A DNA stretch of 12,344 nt from an uncultured bacterium (GTDB taxonomy: Bacteria; CSSED10-310; CALFER01). Under the pieces are notes generated by a model. The model had not been told where the DNA came from, did not search any database, and saw only the letters and a program-made list of their open reading frames with translations. This document shows positions 1 to 6,211 of this stretch, piece by piece. The position numbers and the translations under genes are program-made. The first letter of the stretch is position 1. Every line of letters starts with the position of its first letter. The stretch is taken from contig CALFER010000075.1 of the NCBI GenBank assembly GCA_937951895.1, forward strand, positions 1 through 12,344. The letters run 5' to 3'.

Positions 1-54
1 TAATTTCAATTTGAGCTAAGTTTTAGAGATAATTTACGGGTGCGAAACTTGAGT
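1..54. other. AT-rich flank left of the tandem array
   Basis: This stretch is clearly more AT-rich than the rest of the window and contains no credible reading frame. CGAAACTTG at 43-51 is the exact reverse complement of CAAGTTTCG, which occurs in tandem units 3 and 4. It may therefore be a decayed, inverted scrap of the repeat, or chance. Nothing else could be identified. Confidence 0.4.
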
Positions 55-318
55 ACCTGATCCAAGTTCCAATACTGGCGCAATGATTGCGCACCATTAC
101 TATACCTGATCCAAGTTCCAATACTGGCGCAATGATTGCGCACCATTACTATACATGATCCAAGTTTCGATACTGGCGCAATGATTGCGCACCATTACTA
201 TACATGATCCAAGTTTCGATACTGGCGCCATGATTGCGCACCATTACTATACCTGATCCAAGTTCCGATACCGGCGCAATGACTGCGCAACACTGTTATT
301 CATGATCCCGGTTCCGGC
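55..318. repeat. 49-bp tandem repeat array, five units plus a decayed sixth
   Basis: Units start at 55, 104, 153, 202 and 251, exactly 49 bp apart; a sixth begins at 300 and loses similarity after about 18 bases. Units 1 and 2 are identical. Units 3 and 4 differ from them at three shared positions, and unit 4 has one further change. Unit 5 is more diverged. Each unit holds the dyad GCGCAAT-G-ATTGCGC (78-92, 127-141 and 176-190 perfect; 225-239 and 274-288 with one uncompensated mismatch each). There are no unique spacers, so it is not CRISPR. A repeated protein-binding site, or a minisatellite spread by slippage or recombination, both fit. The function is unknown. Confidence 0.95.
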
Positions 319-456
319 TCGTCCGGTTTTTCATATAGTGTAATTCGTGCAGACCTCGTCGTGTTCAGTCGCGCGAAAGCGTTGTCACATCAACAGTCGA
401 CAGGATTGGCTTTTCTTTTGCAATCACCTGGATCGGACTCGCGAAGGGAGGTCACC
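319..456 (+). other. Leader region of the secreted-protein gene
   Basis: This is the non-coding stretch between the repeats and the first gene. A short GC hairpin, CCGG (314-317) / CCGG (323-326), is followed by five T (327-331); it resembles a very weak intrinsic terminator, but a 4-bp stem is poor evidence. TATAGT at 334-339 matches a sigma70 -10 box at 5 of 6 positions, but no good -35 box lies 16-18 bp upstream. The frame is open back to a GTG at 361, but that start has no ribosome binding site and the translation before 457 is not signal-peptide-like. Confidence 0.3.
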
Positions 457-1332
457 ATGCTAAGCATTTTCATGAGGGGGTTCATCATCCCGGCACTGAT
501 TCTGAGCGCTTCCGCAGGCGCGCAGACGCCGACACCCGCTTCCCCGACCCCGACACCCACGATGTCATGCAATTTCGACTACTATACGGAACTCCACGCG
601 TCGACTCTGCTGCTCGAAGTCGGCCAGACGATCACGATCGACGTCAGCTTTCACGACGACACGGGCGAATGCCACATGGCGCTGTACGATTTTACGTTGT
701 ATCAACACCCGGCCGGCGACCCATTTTTCTCGCCGGCGTCTTTTCATGACGGTCCTCCGGGACAGACGACCTATCAGATCTCCCTGACGGCTATCCGGCC
801 CGGGCAGACGCGTCTGGCCGGATCGTATTACGGTGAGCTGTATCAGGGATACTGGCACTGGACCACATCGACCGGCTATACCCCATGGATCACGATTCTC
901 CCGGCACCGACACCCACCGAGGCAGCCACGCCGGCCCCTCCTCCCACTCCGACACAACCGCCCACGAGCACCCCGGGATGTCCCGAAACGGGTATCGATT
1001 GCGTTTTCAATCAAGCGTATTATGGTCCGGGAGACCCGTTCGACTGTCTGGTCACCGCCTGCAACGGGACCGAGAATGATCTGGCAGTGGATATCTACAT
1101 CCTGCTCGAGGTCGGAGGGAGTTACTTCTTCTGGCCATCCTGGAGCCCGTTTATCGACCGTGCAACGTTTGTCCTGCCGGAATGCGGTTGCCTCACGATC
1201 CTGACCATGTCGTTCATCTGGCCGGAGGAACTCGCTCCATTCACCGCCAGGATGTACGGGGCGATGTTCGAGTCCGGCACTTACAATTTGCTGGATCTCG
1301 CGATCTGCGCCTTCGCCTCGAGACAGGATTGA
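457..1332 (+). CDS. Secreted two-domain protein with Pro-Thr-rich linkers (function unknown)
   Basis: The 291-aa protein is probably exported. ATG 457 was chosen because GGGAGGT lies at 446-452, four bases upstream, and because the first 22 residues form a signal peptide (hydrophobic stretch about residues 8-20, likely cleavage near SAGA-Q). A first Pro-Thr linker (about 24-35) leads to a beta-rich, probably Ig-like domain (about 37-148). A second linker of Pro, Thr and Ala (149-173) leads to a C-terminal domain (174-291) with PGDPF, two CxxxxxxC-like cysteine pairs, FWPSW near its middle and a CGC motif. This C-terminal pattern recalls a paralogous secreted family in several candidate phyla, often beside Pro-Thr linkers; that is recollection, not a search result. 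A role in the envelope or in surface adhesion is inference only. Its last 52 bp overlap the convergent gene on the minus strand. Confidence 0.8.
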   Translation: MLSIFMRGFIIPALILSASAGAQTPTPASPTPTPTMSCNFDYYTELHASTLLLEVGQTITIDVSFHDDTGECHMALYDFTLYQHPAGDPFFSPASFHDGPPGQTTYQISLTAIRPGQTRLAGSYYGELYQGYWHWTTSTGYTPWITILPAPTPTEAATPAPPPTPTQPPTSTPGCPETGIDCVFNQAYYGPGDPFDCLVTACNGTENDLAVDIYILLEVGGSYFFWPSWSPFIDRATFVLPECGCLTILTMSFIWPEELAPFTARMYGAMFESGTYNLLDLAICAFASRQD

Positions 1333-1757
1333 AGCGCCAGCGCGAGCGCTCGGGGTTCATCGGACCCCACCCGAACAATGCGGGATCCTCTGACAACGAT
1401 CTCGATGGCGCCAAATCCCGACACATTGTACAACCATCCCCGACGAATCCGGTGTATCCCCCATCCCATGTACCATCGATTCCCGACTTCACGAACCGAC
1501 TCGATGTCGCTCAGCGCAATCCGGAAACGGAACAGGCCGATTCCAAAACGCCCCTGCAGATGAGTGTCGGTGATGGTCACGGTGAGCCATCCGAAGAGCA
1601 GCCATATCAGGAGCAGAACAGAAACCATAATGGCTGAAAACAGAAACACATCGTCTCCGGGAGCCGCCAGACCCGATATCAAGGTGAGCAGAACGGCGGC
1701 GATCCCGAGAGACATCGTGACAGCATGACCGGGTTGCGTATGCCGGTACTGAATCAT
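1281..1757 (-). CDS. Small membrane protein with PH-like domain, third gene of the SPFH operon
   Basis: The 158-aa protein has two closely spaced hydrophobic segments (about residues 14-32 and 37-58) and then a soluble C-terminal part of about 90 residues. That part has the strand-rich look of bacterial PH domains: a TITDTHL stretch, a basic RFRIALSDIESV strand pair, and GWLYNVSGFGAIEI. I recall similar conserved hypothetical proteins carrying the GWLYNVSG motif. The PH assignment is by pattern and moderate in confidence. AGGAGG (1765-1770) lies seven bases before the ATG. The ATG overlaps the stop of the upstream RHH gene as ATGA, so the two are probably translationally coupled. The 3' end runs 52 bp into the convergent secreted-protein gene. 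The likely location is the inner membrane with the PH-like domain facing the cytoplasm; no catalytic residues are seen. Confidence 0.8.
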   Translation of the reverse strand: MIQYRHTQPGHAVTMSLGIAAVLLTLISGLAAPGDDVFLFSAIMVSVLLLIWLLFGWLTVTITDTHLQGRFGIGLFRFRIALSDIESVREVGNRWYMGWGIHRIRRGWLYNVSGFGAIEIVVRGSRIVRVGSDEPRALALALQSCLEAKAQIARSSKL

Positions 1758-1933
1758 GACGCATCCTCCTCGGACTCCTGACCCGACTTCAATCGTCCGA
1801 CATCACGCAACGCCTTCCGCAGAATGAACTCGATCTGAGCATTCGCACTCCGGAACTCATCCGCCGCCCATTTCTCGATTGAATCGAGTATCCTCGGGTC
1901 AACCCGGATGATGAAAGCCTTGCGTGGCGCCAC
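1754..1933 (-). CDS. Arc-type ribbon-helix-helix protein (59 aa), second gene of the SPFH operon
   Basis: This short frame is easily missed because it starts with GTG and is under 60 residues. It reads MAPRKAFIIRVDPRILDSIE, then KWAADEFRSANAQIEFILRK, then an acidic tail. It fits the Arc/MetJ/CopG ribbon-helix-helix fold: beta strand about 6-11 (AFIIRV), helix A about 13-25, helix B about 28-42 with the Arc-like S-x-N-A-x-I-E turn. The start is decided by AGGTG at 1941-1945, seven bases before GTG 1933; the nearer ATG (1940) is out of frame and soon stops. It begins 25 bp after the SPFH stop and overlaps the PH-like gene by 4 bp (ATGA). Such proteins bind DNA as dimers through the beta ribbon. 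The four-box operator upstream of the operon is its most likely target, making it an autoregulator; this is inference. Confidence 0.88.
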   Translation of the reverse strand: MAPRKAFIIRVDPRILDSIEKWAADEFRSANAQIEFILRKALRDVGRLKSGQESEEDAS

Positions 1934-1958
1934 GATACATCACCTCTCTGAAGGCGAA

Positions 1959-2831
1959 TCAGTATATCGAGCCGGCATTGACAATGGGTTGAGTGGATCG
2001 TTCGCCGCAGAGCACGACAAGCAGGTTGCTGACCATCTGTGCCTTGCGCTCCTCGTCAAGTTCGACGATCTGATGCTGGGAAAGCATTTCGAGCGCCATC
2101 TGGACCATCCCGACCGCACCTTCGACGATCTTCTGACGCGCCGCGATGATCGCGCTGGCCTGCTGACGCTGCAGCATCGCACTCGCGATCTCAGGCGCAT
2201 ACGCCAGATGACTGATCCGCGCCTCGATCACCTCCACACCCGCCTGAGCCAGTCGCTCCTGAACCTCGGTTTTCAACTGCGCAGCAACCTCGTTGGTGTG
2301 ACTTCTGAGCGAGATTCCATCGGCTTCGTAATTGTCGTAGGGGTAATGGGTCGCGAGATTCCTCAATGCCGCCTCGCTCTGCACCCGAACGAAATGCTCA
2401 TAGTTGTCGACATGAAAGATCGCTTCTGCCGTATCCACCACCCGCCACACCACCACGGTCGCGATTTCAATCGGGTTACCCGCCTGATCGTTCACCTTCA
2501 GTCGATCGCTGTCGAAATTGCGGACCCGCATGGAGACGGCTTTCTTGGAGTAGAACGGGTTCGCCCACCTCAGCCCCGGCTCACGTGCCGTTCCCTTGTA
2601 CTCGCCGAACAATTGCAGCACCTTTCCCTCATTCGGATTGACCATGAACAATCCGACAAGAATCAGGATGCCTGCCAGGACCAGCAATGCGGGGATAAAG
2701 AGGAACTGAGGCAGATCCTGGATCGCCAGAACGGCAAAGATGCCGATGGCTGCCAGCAACATAACGATTCCGGACACAAGCACCACCATCCCGTTGATCG
2801 CATGGACTTCGATTTCAGTGACTTTTCTCAT
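1959..2831 (-). CDS. SPFH/Band 7 (prohibitin-like) membrane protein, first gene of the operon
   Basis: The 290-aa protein has two N-terminal membrane segments (about residues 13-37 and 42-63) followed by NPNEGKV (65-71), the usual entry to an SPFH domain. The SPFH domain covers about 64-230 (features include GLRWANPFY, the RVRNFDSDRLKVNDQAGNPI region and VVVWRVVD). It is followed by an Ala/Gln/Glu-rich helical part (about 220-260) typical of oligomerising stomatin/prohibitin relatives. The ending, AQMVSNLLVVLCGERSTQPI, is a tail I recall as conserved in one bacterial SPFH subgroup whose genes often sit beside a small RHH gene. SPFH proteins form large ring assemblies and organise membrane patches or partner proteases; the partner here is unknown. 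The start has GGGAGG at 2841-2846, nine bases upstream. It is transcribed from the promoter at 2855-2883. Confidence 0.93.
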   Translation of the reverse strand: MRKVTEIEVHAINGMVVLVSGIVMLLAAIGIFAVLAIQDLPQFLFIPALLVLAGILILVGLFMVNPNEGKVLQLFGEYKGTAREPGLRWANPFYSKKAVSMRVRNFDSDRLKVNDQAGNPIEIATVVVWRVVDTAEAIFHVDNYEHFVRVQSEAALRNLATHYPYDNYEADGISLRSHTNEVAAQLKTEVQERLAQAGVEVIEARISHLAYAPEIASAMLQRQQASAIIAARQKIVEGAVGMVQMALEMLSQHQIVELDEERKAQMVSNLLVVLCGERSTQPIVNAGSIY

Positions 2832-2852
2832 GAGTTCGCACCTCCCTGATCG

Positions 2853-2896
2853 TGATACTAATATGATATCACAATGATGTCAACATGAAATCGCAT
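2853..2896. promoter_or_regulatory. Four-box direct-repeat operator, 11-bp period
   Basis: Read on the plus strand, four boxes follow each other at exact 11-bp steps: TGATACTA (2853), TGATATCA (2864, a perfect palindrome), TGATGTCA (2875) and TGAAATCG (2886). The first three positions (TGA) are invariant and most others agree. Box 1 covers the -10 and box 3 the -35 element of the SPFH operon promoter. Eight-base boxes repeated at about one helical turn are the known operator style of MetJ-, Arc- and omega-type RHH proteins, whose dimers bind side by side. The second gene of this operon encodes an RHH protein, so autorepression is the natural inference. Confidence 0.75.
2855..2883 (-). promoter_or_regulatory. 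sigma70-type promoter of the SPFH-RHH-PH operon
   Basis: On the minus strand a perfect -35 box TTGACA (2883-2878) is followed by a 17-bp spacer and the -10 box TAGTAT (2860-2855, 4 of 6 matches to TATAAT). Transcription would start near 2848, leaving a leader of about 17 bases with the GGGAGG ribosome binding site almost at its 5' end. The element lies inside the four-box operator, so a bound repressor would block RNA polymerase directly. Confidence 0.7.
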
Positions 2897-3024
2897 CAGG
2901 GCCGCGCCACTTCATCCCGGCGCTCTCCGGACGCTCCCGATCGGCCTGATTGCACGAGGTGACACACCGGTGATCTCCTTATTGACCGGATACCATTTTG
3001 CATGCTGCTGAGGTGATGTTGCTC
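2897..3024 (+). other. Divergent intergenic region upstream of the membrane glycosyltransferase
   Basis: This is non-coding DNA between the minus-strand SPFH operon and the plus-strand gene at 3025. It holds the 8-bp palindrome CACCGGTG (2965-2972) and an isolated TTGACC (2982-2987) with no convincing -10 box at 16-18 bp. A plus-strand promoter is expected here but I cannot place it. GAGGTG at 3010-3015 is the ribosome binding site for the start at 3025. Confidence 0.4.
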
Positions 3025-4617
3025 ATGAAGTCCATCGGTTTCTGGATCGCACTGTGCACGCTTGCAGGATTTTTGGTTTCCGCGAGTTTCGAGTGGGGTT
3101 TTGTGATATTCACGGATGACCCATTCATCAGTTTTCGGTATGCGGAAAACCTGCTTGAGGGGCATGGGCTGGTTTTCAATCCCGGAGAGCGAGTCGAGGG
3201 GTATACGAATTTTCTCTGGACGATGCTTCTGGCGGCAGGCATGTCTGCCGGGTTCGATCCCGTTCCGCTATCCCAGTGGCTTGGGCTCACGGCTTCCCTG
3301 GCCTCACTCGTGATCGTCGCAGTGGTATCGCGGCGCCTGTATTCAGGAGTGATCATTTCGGCGATGTGCGGAATGATCCTGATTTCCAACCGTGATTTCT
3401 TGCGATGGGGAACCGGCGGGCTGGAAACACCGCTGTTCACTCTTCTTGTTCTTGGAGCTGTCACGGTCTCGATATCCGCTTCGAATCGGCGTTCGAGATG
3501 GTTGGCCGGGATTCTGGGGGCGGCTGCCGGGATGACGCGGCCCGAGGGGATCTTGCTTGTTCTTCCGATGACGCTGCTGAATCCGGGTGTCCGGAAGAAT
3601 CGCCGTGCATGCGTCGATGTGCTGACGGCATTTGCGATCGTGTATTGTCCATACTTTCTGTGGCGTGTGGTTTACTACCGGCAACTGTGTCCGAACACCT
3701 TTTACGCGAAGGTGGCCGGTTCGCTGATCGAAACAATCACGCAGGGACTTGTGTATGCAGGCGGATATCTGAAGCATGTCGGAGAGATACCGCTGATCGG
3801 AACCCTGATACTCGCATGGCTGGCCATGAGACGTCGTCCGGAGTTTCCGGTCATGTGGACGATTCTGGTATTCAGTCTTGTCAGTGTGGTCGAGGGTGGA
3901 GATTGGATGCCGAGTTATCGTTTTTTCGTCCCCTTGCAGCCCCTGATTGCACTTGCGACGGGAGCCGCGATCGACGGCCTGACGAAGGGGACTGTGATTC
4001 CATGGGGAAGCGGTCATTTTTTCAATCGGGTGCTCGCGCTTCTTGTTCCGGTTTCTCTGATCCTGACTCCTCATCTGATGCAGCCGACGGGATTTCTGCA
4101 TCCCGTTTTTCGCCGAATCGCGCAATCGGCCCGGGCGGAGAAAGCAGTGAGCGAGTCGAATCCGGGTATCGGGCGGATCGGGAGAAGTTTATCCGTGAGG
4201 CAGGGAGGCGAGGAGCATTGGATCGATGCAGATAAGGCGCTTGCGTTCTGGCTGAAGCGGACTGCTCCGGAGAATGCAACGATTGCGCTGGGGCGCATCG
4301 GAGTCATTCCGTTTTATTCGGGACTTCGGACGATCGACTTTTTCGGATTGACGGATCCGGCAATCGCTCGGGGACCCGCGAGGAGTTGTTTTTCACTGTC
4401 CGGCCATCAGAAACTCGACGTGTCGTATATCCTGGATCGCCGTCCCGACTATATCATCTTTCCCGGAAGAGGACGCGATTCCGGGCAGGAAACGGCTCCG
4501 TACTGGGCCAGAGTGCTACGGTTTGATCAGGACAGGAGGTTTACGGAAAAGTACGATCGGGTTCGCGTTGAAGGGATGGAGTCCGCTCATCAGGTTTATC
4601 GACGAAACAGCCGGTAG
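3025..4617 (+). CDS. GT-C-like integral membrane glycosyltransferase
   Basis: The 530-aa protein is predicted to transfer a sugar from a polyprenyl-phosphate donor on the outer face of the inner membrane; donor and acceptor are unknown. ATG 3025 is preferred because GAGGTG lies nine bases upstream; a longer frame from TTG 2998 or ATG 3016 lacks a properly spaced site. Segment 1 (residues 4-24) leads to the periplasmic TDDPFISFRY loop with the Asp pair D31-D32, typical of the first loop of GT-C enzymes, then NPGERVEGYTN (52-62). Further family marks are GGLETPLF (131-138), TRPEG (171-175), PNTFYAKV (223-230) and GGDWMPSYRF (291-300). About ten hydrophobic segments precede a soluble C-terminal part with IGVIPFYSG and DFFGLTDP. 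I recall this set in uncharacterised proteins distantly like mycobacterial AftB. It lies 91 bp upstream of the flippase, which supports a surface-glycan role. Confidence 0.8.
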   Translation: MKSIGFWIALCTLAGFLVSASFEWGFVIFTDDPFISFRYAENLLEGHGLVFNPGERVEGYTNFLWTMLLAAGMSAGFDPVPLSQWLGLTASLASLVIVAVVSRRLYSGVIISAMCGMILISNRDFLRWGTGGLETPLFTLLVLGAVTVSISASNRRSRWLAGILGAAAGMTRPEGILLVLPMTLLNPGVRKNRRACVDVLTAFAIVYCPYFLWRVVYYRQLCPNTFYAKVAGSLIETITQGLVYAGGYLKHVGEIPLIGTLILAWLAMRRRPEFPVMWTILVFSLVSVVEGGDWMPSYRFFVPLQPLIALATGAAIDGLTKGTVIPWGSGHFFNRVLALLVPVSLILTPHLMQPTGFLHPVFRRIAQSARAEKAVSESNPGIGRIGRSLSVRQGGEEHWIDADKALAFWLKRTAPENATIALGRIGVIPFYSGLRTIDFFGLTDPAIARGPARSCFSLSGHQKLDVSYILDRRPDYIIFPGRGRDSGQETAPYWARVLRFDQDRRFTEKYDRVRVEGMESAHQVYRRNSR

Positions 4618-4708
4618 TCAGCCTGCGGGCAGGCGGTCTAGGCAAGCCCGTACTTCTATGATACGGTCCCCGTATGGTTTGAACTGACCTCCATATGGCT
4701 GATCAGGA
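4618..4708 (+). other. Spacer with two small hairpins between glycosyltransferase and flippase genes
   Basis: Two inverted repeats are visible: GCCTG-CGGG-CAGGC (4621-4634) directly after the stop, and ATACGG-TCC-CCGTAT (4661-4675), a perfect 6-bp stem. Neither is followed by a T run, so neither is a good intrinsic terminator. TATGAT (4657-4662) resembles a -10 box but has no matching -35. Whether the flippase is transcribed from here or by read-through cannot be decided from the sequence. Confidence 0.4.
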
Positions 4709-6196
4709 ATGAACGAACAATCGCTCACACCGGAAATGAAAAAAACACTCCAGGAAACAACGTTCAAGTTGACGTTACGGAATTTTTCTTTTCAGCTGAG
4801 CGCAGATCTGTTCAAGCGAATTTTATCTGCGGTTATTGCGGTACTCCTCGCGAACTATCTCGGTGTCGCCGAAAACGGCCGTTACAACCTGGTCTTCTCG
4901 TATCTCTTCATGGTTCTCGTGATCAGCGAATTCGGTCTCGGCCCCATCGTCATGCGGGACTTCTCACGGTACCGATCGAAGCATCGCGGCGTCGATAATG
5001 CCGACATTGTCGTCAATGCCATCACCTTGAAACTGCTGTTTTCCGTAGTTGCGTATTGCATCGGCGCGCTGATTCTGTTTCGGATGGAATCGATGTCCTA
5101 TGTGCGCGATCTCACGCTGCTCGCCATGCTGACCGTCTTTTTCAACTGGCGCAATGTATTGTTATCCGTGTTCGAGTCGCAGCTCGAGCTGAAGACGCCA
5201 TCGATCATCCAGGTCACGACCGGTTTCTGCGAGAATCTGGTGATGCTTGTTCTGATCCTGATGAAAGCCTCGATCTGGGTCTTCATTTTCTGGAAAACGA
5301 TCGTTTTCATACCGGAAACACTGCTGTTCCTGAAGTATCTCAAACCTCTCCAGCTTCATCTCTCAAGGATCCGCTTCAGTGTCATCGGTTATCTGGTCCG
5401 GCAGGCATTCCCGTTATTCCTGTCGAGTTTCTGCATCGTGATTTATCTGCGGGTGGACCAGTTGTTTCTGAATGCGTTCTTCGGCAAGGCGCAAGTCGGC
5501 ATTTACGCCGCCGCGGTGAATCTGTCCCAGCCGTTCAGTGTTTTTGCGCTGGCGTTCATGGCGGCCATGGCGCCGATGCTGATGCGATTCATGGATCAGC
5601 CGCACCGTTTCGAGCGGCTCTATCACGACAGCTTCCGTCTCATGAATTCCGTCGCTATTCCGCTGGCAGTCATGGGAACGCTTCTATCGGATCACCTGAT
5701 CCGGATCCTGTATCATTCCGGTTATTCCGAATCGAGTCTTCCGTTTGCGATTCTTCTGTGGGGCAACGTGTTCGTCTTCATGGGCGTCGTGAACAACAAA
5801 CTGCTGATCATCGGCGGCCGCCAGTCACTCGACCTGGTCTTCACCTCTGTCTCGCTCGGCGTCAACCTCATTCTGAACTTCATCCTGATCCCGCGATATG
5901 GGATCCCGGGGGCCGCGATCGCGTCAGTGATCGCTTATGCGACCGGCCCCATCCTGGGATATTTCATACCCGCAACGCATCCTTACTCACGCCGGATGTT
6001 CATCACCTCGATCCGGCCGGCGATCGCATCTCTGGCGATGGGCCTGGTGGTGTATCCGATGAAGAACCATATCATCTCATCCCTGATCATCGGCAGCGCC
6101 ACCTATTTCTTGATCTTATGGCTGGTGCGTGGTATTCACGCCCAGGATCGGGAGTTGTTGAAATCGTTGCGTTTCACGGACCGATTCGGAATCTGA
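4709..6196 (+). CDS. Lipid-linked oligosaccharide flippase (Wzx/RfbX-type, MOP superfamily)
   Basis: The 495-aa polytopic inner-membrane protein should move an undecaprenyl-linked glycan from the inner to the outer leaflet for lipopolysaccharide O-chains, exopolysaccharide or capsule. The length and the run of roughly 12-14 hydrophobic segments fit the polysaccharide-export branch of the MOP superfamily. Supporting marks are the early LSADLFKRILSAVIAVLLAN and YLGVAENGRYN region, a charged FLNAFFGKAQVGIYAAAVNL stretch in the middle, and the hallmark IPRYGIPGAAIASVIAY near residue 400. The start is poorly supported: AGGA touches ATG 4709 with no spacing, and ATG 4736 is a possible alternative; an in-frame stop at 4700 rules out anything longer. 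It ends 15 bp before lepA, so the two are probably co-transcribed. The glycan carried is unknown. Confidence 0.88.
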   Translation: MNEQSLTPEMKKTLQETTFKLTLRNFSFQLSADLFKRILSAVIAVLLANYLGVAENGRYNLVFSYLFMVLVISEFGLGPIVMRDFSRYRSKHRGVDNADIVVNAITLKLLFSVVAYCIGALILFRMESMSYVRDLTLLAMLTVFFNWRNVLLSVFESQLELKTPSIIQVTTGFCENLVMLVLILMKASIWVFIFWKTIVFIPETLLFLKYLKPLQLHLSRIRFSVIGYLVRQAFPLFLSSFCIVIYLRVDQLFLNAFFGKAQVGIYAAAVNLSQPFSVFALAFMAAMAPMLMRFMDQPHRFERLYHDSFRLMNSVAIPLAVMGTLLSDHLIRILYHSGYSESSLPFAILLWGNVFVFMGVVNNKLLIIGGRQSLDLVFTSVSLGVNLILNFILIPRYGIPGAAIASVIAYATGPILGYFIPATHPYSRRMFITSIRPAIASLAMGLVVYPMKNHIISSLIIGSATYFLILWLVRGIHAQDRELLKSLRFTDRFGI

Positions 6197-6211
6197 CGGG
6201 AGGTTCTCAAC

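Noticed and set aside
55..299. Possible CRISPR array
   Set aside because: The whole 49-bp unit is repeated, including the parts that would be spacers. There are no unique spacers and no cas genes.
55..299. Tandem array as a target of the operon's RHH protein (TGAT occurs twice per unit)
   Set aside because: The TGAT copies are 26 and 23 bp apart, not multiples of 11, and the bases after TGAT do not follow the TGATATCA pattern.
361..456. Longer N-terminus of the secreted protein from GTG 361
   Set aside because: There is no ribosome binding site. ATG 457 has GGGAGGT at four bases and starts a signal peptide.
1343..1352. Palindrome CGAGCGCTCG after the secreted-protein stop, as a terminator
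   Set aside because: It has no T run and lies in the alternating Arg-Ala-Leu codons of the minus-strand PH-like gene, which explains it.
2998..3024. TTG start adding nine residues to the membrane glycosyltransferase
   Set aside because: The ribosome binding site GAGGTG lies inside this extension and is properly spaced for ATG 3025.
4621..4634. GCCTG-CGGG-CAGGC as an intrinsic terminator of the glycosyltransferase gene
   Set aside because: The stem is only 5 bp and is not followed by T residues.
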